Assembly (NCBI RefSeq): GCF_000430825.1
Contig: NZ_AUMT01000002.1
Span: forward strand, 62,001 to 126,000
Direction: 5' to 3'
DNA from: Chryseobacterium daeguense DSM 19388
GTDB lineage: Bacteria > Bacteroidota > Bacteroidia > Flavobacteriales > Weeksellaceae
DNA: 64,000 bases
Below the pieces are notes generated by a model that did not search any database, was not told the DNA's origin, and saw nothing but the letters and a program-made list of their open reading frames with translations. The position numbers were made by a program, and so were the translations under genes. Shown here piece after piece: positions 57,449 to 64,000 of this stretch. Each line of letters starts with the position of its first letter. Position 1 is the stretch's first letter.

Positions 57449-58243
57449 ATGAAACAAATTAATCGATTAGCAATAGTTTTAGGATTATTGCCTGCGGTTT
57501 TATCTGCACAGTACACACAAAGTTTTGATGGTGCTTCAATGCCTTCAGACTGGACTGTCTCTAATGGCGGAGACCCTGAGAATACATGGGATAGATGGAC
57601 ATACTATGATGCCACATACGAAGTTTTCCCATATTCCGGATCAGCTTTTCTGGGAATAGAATTTTCTACAACCGCCCATGATGATTATGCGATATCGCCT
57701 GCAATTACAGTGACCCCGGGAGTTTCTGATAAGCTTAGTTTTTGGGCTATAAATGCTGCGAGCTTTTACACCGAGAAGTTTAGCGTAAAAATTTCTACAA
57801 CAACTCCGGCAGTTTCTGCATTTACCACCACTCTGGCAGCAGACATAACCCCGCCAGGTGGCACCTGGACACAATATACTTACGATTTATCTGCTTATGC
57901 AGGACAAACGATTTATATTGCTTTCTATTCTTCTACTACGGATCAGTGGTTTGTAGGAATTGATGATTTTAAGGTAACATCAAGTGGTGCGCTGGCAACA
58001 ACGGAAATCAGCAAAAAAGAAGCGAAAATCTATCCTAATCCTGTTGCAGATGTTTTGAATATTGAAAGTAAAAACAAAATTTCAGATATAAAAGTTTATG
58101 ACCTGTCCGGAAGACTTCAGCTGCAGGTTCCAGGAAATTCTGAAAATGTAAAAATCAATGTTCAGCAGTTAACAAAAGGATCTTACATTGTGAAATTTAA
58201 GGAAGGAAATGAAGAAAGAACCCATAAAATAATTAAAAGATAA
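57449..58243 (+). CDS. Type IX-secreted choice-of-anchor-J protein
   Basis: A 264-residue secreted protein. Signal peptide 1-20 (ending VLSAQ). Residues 22-180 are a cleaved-adhesin/choice-of-anchor-J jelly-roll domain (SFDGASMPSDWTVSNGGD, DYAISPAITV, WFVGIDDFKVTS). Residues 192-264 are a type A type IX sorting domain: KIYPNPVADVLNI, KVYDLSGRLQLQV and LTKGSYIVKF, ending KIIKR. After crossing the outer membrane the sorting domain is normally removed and the protein released or attached to the surface. SprE, coded at 33285, belongs to the same machine. A strong terminator follows. Confidence 0.9.
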   Translation: MKQINRLAIVLGLLPAVLSAQYTQSFDGASMPSDWTVSNGGDPENTWDRWTYYDATYEVFPYSGSAFLGIEFSTTAHDDYAISPAITVTPGVSDKLSFWAINAASFYTEKFSVKISTTTPAVSAFTTTLAADITPPGGTWTQYTYDLSAYAGQTIYIAFYSSTTDQWFVGIDDFKVTSSGALATTEISKKEAKIYPNPVADVLNIESKNKISDIKVYDLSGRLQLQVPGNSENVKINVQQLTKGSYIVKFKEGNEERTHKIIKR

Positions 58244-58254
58244 ATTTTGCTTAT

Positions 58255-58293
58255 AAAAAAAGAGACGTTTCTAAACTGAAACGTCTCTTTTTT
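58255..58293. terminator. Bidirectional terminator
   Basis: AGAGACGTTTC (58261-58271) and GAAACGTCTCT (58278-58288) are perfect arms, extended by A and T runs, between the convergent adhesin and cupin genes. Confidence 0.88.
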
Positions 58294-59173
58294 ATTTTGG
58301 TAAGCCTTTTTTTAAGGCCATTTCTGCTCTTTTTACAGCTACTTTTTCTTTCCAGTCCATATACTTTTTCTTGAAGTTTTTCTTCATAATGTCATCAAAT
58401 TTGCGCTGTACCGTAAGATTCCATAAAGAATGTGCTTTCACTGCCCAGGATTTGTCCCAAGCCCTCAAAGAAATGGAGAAGCTTCCGTCCAGATACTTCA
58501 TCCAGTGCCACCATCCCGTCGGCATAAATAAGGTATCTCCGTGCTCCAGGAAGCATTCAATTCCTTCTACGCCATCCAATGCCGGAAACTTTGTAAAATC
58601 CGGGTTTTCTATATCATAATCCTCCAAAGCATACGTTGCATAAGGGATTTGGTATAGTCTCTCTTTCCATTTATAATCAAAAAGAAGGATGTGCTTCCTG
58701 CCGTTGAAGTGGGTATGGAAGATGTGTGCCATATCAATATCATAATGAAGGAAGGTTACAGAACCTTTCCCCCCGAAAAACATAGAAGGATATTTATCTA
58801 AGAAGCCACCCATCAGATCTTTTGGAGAAATATAATCTTCCAATAGTTTTTTTGCCTGTTTTATAGGATCAAAAAAGAAAATCCTGAGATCGGTAGGCTC
58901 TCTTTGGATGAGGTCTATATAATCTTTGAACTGCATTTTTGCAGTGGGGGTATTTATGGGAGCGGCCGGATCTGCCTTGGAGCTGTCATACAACGGAACT
59001 TCTACATCTCCTACCACTTCCTTCATGTATTCCATTGTCCATTTCTGGTACGCAGGCCATTTTTTTGCCATGTTTTTAATTACAACAGGCTTTCTTGGCT
59101 TCAGATACTTTTCGATGAATTCCTGTTGAGTAATATCATCTACAACATCTATCGGCTTTAAGTTAATTCCCAT
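58292..59173 (-). CDS. JmjC/cupin-like oxygenase-type protein
   Basis: A 293-residue cytoplasmic protein of the cupin-like JmjC group (Fe(II)/2-oxoglutarate hydroxylase fold). After PVVIKNMAKKWPAYQKW comes the metal motif FLHYDIDMAHIFH (HxD), then NGRKHILLFDY and the second metal His in MPTGWWHWMKY, with the usual LEHGDTLFMP before it. Such proteins hydroxylate proteins or small molecules; the target is unknown. It is single, with a shared terminator and an AT-rich upstream spacer. Confidence 0.87.
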   Translation of the reverse strand: MGINLKPIDVVDDITQQEFIEKYLKPRKPVVIKNMAKKWPAYQKWTMEYMKEVVGDVEVPLYDSSKADPAAPINTPTAKMQFKDYIDLIQREPTDLRIFFFDPIKQAKKLLEDYISPKDLMGGFLDKYPSMFFGGKGSVTFLHYDIDMAHIFHTHFNGRKHILLFDYKWKERLYQIPYATYALEDYDIENPDFTKFPALDGVEGIECFLEHGDTLFMPTGWWHWMKYLDGSFSISLRAWDKSWAVKAHSLWNLTVQRKFDDIMKKNFKKKYMDWKEKVAVKRAEMALKKGLPK

Positions 59174-59699
59174 CTTTAAAAATTTATGTTACAAAATTAT
59201 TAAATAAATATATATGTTAACAAGTTTAAGCTTTTTTTAATCTATGATACAAATCAATTTTAACTATTTAGACTAAATAAAATATGGAAAATAAGGCTAA
59301 TGTTGACCTGCTGAAAAGAAAATACCCTGCAAAAGAATTCACAGGGCAAAAACACAAATTGATTGAATAAAAATTCATTCTGAAGCGAAGATAAAACATT
59401 TATTTTAATTACAAAATTGCTGAAAAGAGGATAAAATATCGGCATTTTGAGGTTGGTTTTTAAAATTTTATCTAAATAAAAAATTATGCTTCAAATAAAA
59501 AATTAAATTTCCATTTTTATTGAATGATTTATTGTCAAAAAAAATTTTAAAATTTTTTTATTTTTTTACAAATTAATCTTCAATAGCCTGTTTTATTGGG
59601 TATTATCAATTGTAATTTTTCAACAGGACGTGATTTGTTCACCTTGTGTTTGCTTTTCTGAATATAAGTGCTTGCAAATATAATCGCTGTATAAAGCTA

Positions 59700-59831
59700 A
59701 AAAAACCCTGAAAAATCAGGGCTTAAAAACACAAATATTTAGATGAAAAAAACTCTATTATCCTTAAATCTGTTAGATTTAATAATCATAAACAGAAGAG
59801 AATAATAAATAAGTCTCATGATGAGTGAAAT
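59700..59831 (-). ncRNA. Possible small RNA
   Basis: On the minus strand TATTTTTG (59845-59838) fits TAnnTTTG. About 130 nt later the hairpin CCCTGA/TCAGGG (59721-59706) is followed by seven T. Between them is a perfect AAATCT/AGATTT stem-loop and no reading frame. In DNA this AT-rich a -7 match can be chance, so this is a candidate only. Confidence 0.25.
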
Positions 59832-59998
59832 ATTTTACAAAAATAAAAGTTAAAGAAAATATATAATAATTAAAACGGACAAAAATTTATTTTCGCCCTC
59901 AAAACGCTTTAAACTCTAAATAACATAGAATTTTTTTCTATAAAATGTGAAATATTATTACAAAAAAATAAGAGCTACGGATAATAAAAAAATATAAC

Positions 59999-60006
59999 TA
60001 TATTTG
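59999..60006 (+). promoter_or_regulatory. Receptor promoter -7 box
   Basis: TATATTTG is an exact TAnnTTTG match about 100 bp before the outer-membrane receptor start, giving room for the shared leader motif at 60059. Confidence 0.5.
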
Positions 60007-60058
60007 TAGTTATAATATTGGCTTTAACTTTCTTGTTTAAAATCTATCTTTATAAAAG

Positions 60059-60097
60059 TGTAACAAAAAAGCTATAACCTATAACTAATTAAGCAAA
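60059..60097 (+). promoter_or_regulatory. Leader motif shared with the GLPGLI gene
   Basis: TGTAACAAAA, two extra A, then GCTATAACCTATAACTAATT, which aligns with TGTAACAAAA then GTTAGAAACCACTAACTAAT at 62941. Both lie just before the two genes of the receptor/GLPGLI pair. Direct repeats TATAAC are visible in this copy. Confidence 0.5.
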
Positions 60098-60106
60098 TAA
60101 TAAATT

Positions 60107-62815
60107 ATGAAAAAGAAAATTTCTTTATTCCTTATGATTTTTTTCTCAGTACTGTCTTTTGCCCAAAAAACAGTTTCAGGAAAAATCACGGATGAAGACG
60201 GGGTTGCCATACCAAGTGCAAGTGTGACGGTGGAGGAGCCTGGTAAAGATGCTATCCTGACCTATGCAATTACAAATTCAAAGGGAGAATATAAAGTAAG
60301 CTTTACTTCTGCAGAACCTAATGTGGATATGAAAGTAAAAGCTTTCAACCAAAGACCCATAACAAAGCAAATAGCCAATAACGACCAGAATCTGGATTTT
60401 AAACTGCAGGCCGAAGCTACGGAAATCAAAGAAGTTCAGCTAAAAACAAAACTTATCACCGCCAGAGGTGACACTATTGCATACGATCTGAAAGCCTTCG
60501 ACAGTAAAAGTGACAGGACTCTGGCAGATGTAATGAAGAAAATACCCGGCATTGAAGTAAACACAGACGGAACAATTCTCTATCAGGGAAATGCCATCAA
60601 TAAATTCTATGTAAACGGAAAAGACCTTATGGAAGGAGGGTATGGAACCATCAACAACTCGCTTCCGAAAGATGCCGTACAAAAGGTAGAGGTACTGGAA
60701 AATCACCAGCCTGTAAAGATTCTTCAGGATAAAGTGCCTTCTGACCAGGCAGCCATCAATATCAAGCTGAAAAATTCGGTTACCATGACCGGCCGCGGTG
60801 AAGTAGGAGTAGGATTGGATCCTTTTTTATGGAATATAAAATTAACCCCCATGTTTTTCGGGCAGAAAAGTCAGTGGGTAGTTAATTATAAAACCAATAA
60901 TGTAGGGGAACAGGTGGAAAATGAAGGAAATATTTTAGCTTTTGGAAGCGGATGGGAAGGGAGAAGAATAAATGCCTCACAGAATGACTGGCTTAATGTG
61001 GAAAATGCTAGTACACCAAATACTCCCGTAAAAAGATATTTAATGAATAATGTTCATTACCTATCAGCTAATTACCTTACAAATATTGACAAGAAAAAAG
61101 AATGGGAATTAAAAGCAAACGCTAATTATACCAATAATGCCGTTGAAAGGGAAGATTATAGAGAGACAATTTATTTAAACGGATCTAAAGTAATTAATAG
61201 CGTAAGAAATAATTTTTATACGGATAAAATAAAAGGTGAATTAATTTTTACTAAAAATGCAAAGAAGGGCTTCTTTAAAAATACAACAAGTTTTAGCCAG
61301 TTCTGGAACGGTGACAGAGCTTATGTAGAAAGAGATGCAAGAATAGGAAATGAATCAGTACAGTCGCCAACTTCATCATTCCAAAACTCATTGAGTACTA
61401 TTATTCCATGGAAAGAAAAGATGGTAAACCTGAAATCTTATATCAGCTATCAGGATGATAACCAAACTCTTCAGGTTTCTCCGGCTAGTTATTTACTAAT
61501 TCCTTTTAAAGTAAACGAAAATACAATTGACAGAATTAATTTTGCACCGGGTTCAATTGCAGAACAAAGGTTCAGACTTAAAACTTTAGACACTTCTCAT
61601 TCTGCAAATATTAGTTTTTCCACAAAAGGCTGGACATTTACTCCACAAGTTGGATTTGATTTTTCATCAGATCAGCTAAATACAAACTTTGATGGATTAG
61701 CAGTTCCATTAAATCCTGGCGATATACAGCCAGATTTCAACAGTCCCGCTTATGAAAACAATTTAAAATTTACCGAAATTAATCCTAATGCGTCTGTTGG
61801 TGTAAATTATAAATCAGAGAATTGGAGTTTATTTGCAAATTTCCCTGTTAATTTTAATAATATTAAGGCTGAAGATGATTTAAGAGGTGTTTCTAAAACT
61901 TTAAACAGAACGACATTTACACCAAATATTTTTGCGCAGTATACATTTGCTTCTTTCTGGAAAGCAAGTGTAAACGGAAATATCAGTAATAATTTCGGTG
62001 ACATTCAGACGGCTTATGCAGGATACATGCTATTGTCACCTACAGGATTTAATGTAATGGACCCTAAAAACCCGATACCACAAACAACAACTACAAGCGG
62101 AGGGGCAAGAATCGAATATAGAAATCCATTGAATAATCTATTCTTTAATGTTAACTACTCGTTAAGTGACAGCAAAAGAAACCTTTTAAGCTCACCAATT
62201 CTGGATCCATCTACAGGATTTACATTAATGCAGTACAGAGATCAGGAAAACCATTCAAAAAGCAATAGATTCAGTGCCGAGATTGGTAAATACTTCCCTA
62301 AATTTAAAACCAATGCTTCAATTAGCTACGGAAATACAACTTCAGTTTCAGATGCTTTCTTAGATGATCAGGAATTTAAAAATAAAAATAATGCCCAAAC
62401 ATACGGCTTCAAATTCAACAACACCTATTTCAGCTGGATGAGCTTAGATTACAATATGAGCTTTTCAAGAACAAAACAAGATAGCCGAGGTGGAGAGTTG
62501 GGAATTAATAAAGGGTATAATCACAATTTAGCACTTTTCTTTTATCCAATTGAAAATCATACCATTGGATTCAATTGGGATCAGGTAAATACATCTAATG
62601 GAAACAATAAGTATAACAACCCTTTTTATGATATTTCTTATCAGTTTACATGGGCAAAAAAGAAAATCGACTTTGAGTTAAAATGGATGAATGTTGCTAA
62701 CCGAAGAGTTTTTGAAACATATAATTTAGACGGTCAGTTTGGATCAACCACATACACAAGAATCCAGCTTCGCCCAAGCCAGGTCATGTTCACCGTAAAA
62801 TTCAACTTTAAATAA
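60107..62815 (+). CDS. TonB-receptor-like outer-membrane protein paired with GLPGLI
   Basis: A 902-residue outer-membrane protein. Signal peptide 1-19 (ending LSFAQ), a carboxypeptidase-regulatory-like domain (22-105, KTVSGKITDEDGVAIPSAS), a plug-like region (about 115-225, with VMKKIPGIEVNTDG and KFYVNGKDLMEGGYG), then a large barrel ending VMFTVKFNFK. No TonB box is obvious. Proteins of this shape are regularly found beside GLPGLI-family genes, as here. The ligand is unknown. A terminator follows, and the GLPGLI gene has a copy of the leader motif, so the two are probably separate but co-regulated units. Confidence 0.85.
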   Translation: MKKKISLFLMIFFSVLSFAQKTVSGKITDEDGVAIPSASVTVEEPGKDAILTYAITNSKGEYKVSFTSAEPNVDMKVKAFNQRPITKQIANNDQNLDFKLQAEATEIKEVQLKTKLITARGDTIAYDLKAFDSKSDRTLADVMKKIPGIEVNTDGTILYQGNAINKFYVNGKDLMEGGYGTINNSLPKDAVQKVEVLENHQPVKILQDKVPSDQAAINIKLKNSVTMTGRGEVGVGLDPFLWNIKLTPMFFGQKSQWVVNYKTNNVGEQVENEGNILAFGSGWEGRRINASQNDWLNVENASTPNTPVKRYLMNNVHYLSANYLTNIDKKKEWELKANANYTNNAVEREDYRETIYLNGSKVINSVRNNFYTDKIKGELIFTKNAKKGFFKNTTSFSQFWNGDRAYVERDARIGNESVQSPTSSFQNSLSTIIPWKEKMVNLKSYISYQDDNQTLQVSPASYLLIPFKVNENTIDRINFAPGSIAEQRFRLKTLDTSHSANISFSTKGWTFTPQVGFDFSSDQLNTNFDGLAVPLNPGDIQPDFNSPAYENNLKFTEINPNASVGVNYKSENWSLFANFPVNFNNIKAEDDLRGVSKTLNRTTFTPNIFAQYTFASFWKASVNGNISNNFGDIQTAYAGYMLLSPTGFNVMDPKNPIPQTTTTSGGARIEYRNPLNNLFFNVNYSLSDSKRNLLSSPILDPSTGFTLMQYRDQENHSKSNRFSAEIGKYFPKFKTNASISYGNTTSVSDAFLDDQEFKNKNNAQTYGFKFNNTYFSWMSLDYNMSFSRTKQDSRGGELGINKGYNHNLALFFYPIENHTIGFNWDQVNTSNGNNKYNNPFYDISYQFTWAKKKIDFELKWMNVANRRVFETYNLDGQFGSTTYTRIQLRPSQVMFTVKFNFK

Positions 62816-62820
62816 AAATT

Positions 62821-62854
62821 AAAAAAGCCAACCCTAAAAAAGGTTGGTTTTTTT
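62821..62854 (+). terminator. Terminator after the receptor gene
   Basis: CCAACC (62828-62833) and GGTTGG (62842-62847) with outer A and T runs form a strong stem-loop followed by seven T, directly after the receptor stop. Confidence 0.8.
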
Positions 62855-62939
62855 AATAGTATAATTAGCTTTAAATTCTAATCTTCAAGTTTCCCATCTC
62901 AAACACAATTAAAAATATTTAAAATAAAAATAAAAAGAG

Positions 62940-62977
62940 ATGTAACAAAAGTTAGAAACCACTAACTAATTAATAAA
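62940..62977 (+). promoter_or_regulatory. Leader motif of the GLPGLI gene
   Basis: TGTAACAAAAGTTAGAAACC and then ACTAACTAATTAATAAAC; it aligns with the leader at 60059. GTTAG and CTAAC form inverted arms here. Confidence 0.5.
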
Positions 62978-62988
62978 CTTCCTTAAAA

Positions 62989-63894
62989 ATGAAAAAGCTA
63001 TTTTCAATATTTTTTATCGCTCTTTTTGCTTTTGTAAGCGCTCAGGACAAAGATTCGAAAGAAACGGCCAACCGATTCTTTTATGAATTAACTTTTAAAC
63101 CGAAGAAAGATTCTGCAAAATTGGATAAGGTAATGACAATTTTAGATATTACTCCTAAAAAATCTATTTATCAGGATTATACAATGCCTGCGCAAGATTC
63201 TATAATTAAAGTTCAAATAGAAGAAATGGAAAAGACAAAATCTTTTAAGGATATGTCTAAACTAATAAAGTGGCCTAAATTTTCATATAAGATTATTAAG
63301 TCTTATCCGGATATGAAAATTCAATACGTTGACAGAATTAGCAGGAATCTTTTCGCATATGAAGATGTAGTTAAATTAAATTGGAAGATTTTACCAGAGA
63401 AACAAAAAATTGGTGAATATAACACACAAAAAGCAACTACGGAATTTGGAGGAAGAAATTGGATAGCTTGGTTTAGTACAGATATTCCATTTCAAGATGG
63501 ACCATATAAATTTTATGGCCTTCCTGGTTTAATTGTTAAAATTGAAGATTCTGAAAAAAATTATTCTTGGCAACTGAATGGAAATAAAAAAATAGATGAT
63601 TATGAAGAATTATCTTACGCAGACAAAATTAATGCTAAAATGGGAATGATGAGTAATACAATTACTCTAGTAAATAAAGAAAAATTTCAAAAATCATATG
63701 ATAACTATAAAGCTGACCCTTTTGCAGAATCACGCCCATATATGACACCAGAGAATATGAACAGACCAATGCCGGGAACAAATGGAACAGTTGGAGATTT
63801 CATGAAAAAAATGGAAAAACAAGTTAAGGATTTTTTTGGATCTAATGATAACCCAATTGAAAAATCAGAAATGTCTGAAAAAAAGAAAAAGTAA
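62989..63894 (+). CDS. GLPGLI family protein
   Basis: A 301-residue exported protein of the TIGR01200/GLPGLI family. Signal peptide 1-18 (ending VSAQD). The name-giving motif is seen in YKFYGLPGLIVKIEDSE (about 175-191), after WIAWFSTDIPFQDGPY. The C-terminal part is Met/Pro-rich with a lysine tail. The family is specific to Bacteroidota, often next to large outer-membrane receptors like the one upstream. Its role is unknown, perhaps handling of a peptide or metal ligand. The gene is complete and followed by a terminator. Confidence 0.9.
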   Translation: MKKLFSIFFIALFAFVSAQDKDSKETANRFFYELTFKPKKDSAKLDKVMTILDITPKKSIYQDYTMPAQDSIIKVQIEEMEKTKSFKDMSKLIKWPKFSYKIIKSYPDMKIQYVDRISRNLFAYEDVVKLNWKILPEKQKIGEYNTQKATTEFGGRNWIAWFSTDIPFQDGPYKFYGLPGLIVKIEDSEKNYSWQLNGNKKIDDYEELSYADKINAKMGMMSNTITLVNKEKFQKSYDNYKADPFAESRPYMTPENMNRPMPGTNGTVGDFMKKMEKQVKDFFGSNDNPIEKSEMSEKKKK

Positions 63895-63921
63895 GCATTC
63901 ATATCAACTAATTTATATTTT

Positions 63922-63963
63922 AAATCAACCCAAATACAGACATGTGTTTGGGTTGATTTTTAT
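63922..63963 (+). terminator. Terminator after the GLPGLI gene
   Basis: AAATCAACCCAAA (63922-63934) and TTTGGGTTGATTT (63947-63959) are perfect 13-bp arms with a 12-base loop, followed by T. Confidence 0.85.
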
Positions 63964-64000
63964 GATTAATATTTAGTAGGATTATTGTAGAAGTTAAAAA

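Larger units (their letters stand above)
59174..60106. other. 933-bp AT-rich spacer with minus-strand hairpins
   Basis: No protein gene is credible here. Contents: a hairpin CCCTG/CAGGG at 59325-59346; a terminator-like hairpin CCCTGA/TCAGGG at 59706-59721 with a T run on the minus strand; a hairpin AAATCT/AGATTT at 59766-59780; a minus-strand -7-like box at 59838-59845; and the plus-strand receptor promoter at 59999. The rest is A/T tracts. Confidence 0.5.

Noticed and set aside
1..64000. CRISPR arrays, prophage, insertion sequences, tRNA and rRNA genes
   Set aside because: No regularly spaced repeats, integrase or transposase motifs, or cloverleaf sequences were seen on reading; small RNA genes could still be missed without a search tool.

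Overview
The window is AT-rich chromosomal DNA from a member of the Bacteroidota, most likely a Flavobacteriia species close to Chryseobacterium. Several things point there: promoters with the Bacteroidota -7 box TAnnTTTG, TonB-receptor/DUF4249 and GLPGLI gene pairs, a SprE/PorW-type gliding and type IX secretion lipoprotein, a type IX C-terminal sorting domain, a MurF-alanine racemase fusion, and flavobacterial-type dispersed palindromes. I see no phage, insertion sequence, CRISPR array, rRNA or tRNA gene.

Layout. 1-800: start of a tail-specific protease. 1.2-4.4 kb: TonB receptor and DUF4249 lipoprotein. 4.7-5.5 kb: surE. 5.6-8.0 kb: a minus-strand operon of a divergent Lgt-like membrane enzyme, a small two-helix membrane protein and a radical SAM enzyme of the MJ0619/Tes type. 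8.1-15.8 kb: guaC, a DUF1835 protein, a polytopic membrane protein, fabG, a WG-repeat protein, rsmI and an acidic repeat protein. 15.8-21.5 kb: tdk, murF-alr, patatin-barrel protein, ybeY. 21.7-27.1 kb looks like the replication-origin neighbourhood: mnmG lies between two perfect parS palindromes, and a 640-bp non-coding region with DnaA-box-like sequences separates pgk from rpiB. 27.4-33.3 kb: rnr, LysE-type exporter, LD-carboxypeptidase, YraN, an SDR, tsaB. 33.3-37.8 kb (minus): sprE, maf, a KdsC-like phosphatase, a DUF2520 protein. 38.3-41.0 kb: an ECF sigma operon and a secreted protein. Then GH92, lepA and a DUF1579 lipoprotein.

The most interesting region is 46.1-54.9 kb. A NrtR-like Nudix regulator precedes a long same-strand, mostly overlapping gene array: a coiled-coil protein, a von Willebrand A protein, a short adenylosuccinate-synthetase paralogue, a fusion of an ADP-ribosylation/crystallin-J1-like domain to a PARG-type macrodomain, two ADP-ribosylglycohydrolases, a stand-alone macrodomain, a class III sirtuin, the RNA 2'-phosphotransferase KptA, a small protein, and a metallophosphoesterase cut off after 22 codons. 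Four near-identical 21-bp imperfect palindromes (one before the regulator, three before the array) sit on or near good promoters. I infer a NAD/ADP-ribose-responsive regulon that handles ADP-ribosylated products and 2'-phosphorylated RNA. A dispersed repeat family occurs in both internal gaps of the array and just after its broken end.

54.9-64.0 kb: an M14 carboxypeptidase, a 53-residue small ORF, a type IX-secreted adhesin-like protein, a JmjC-type cupin protein, a 0.9-kb spacer with a possible minus-strand small RNA, and an outer-membrane receptor followed by a GLPGLI protein that share a leader motif.
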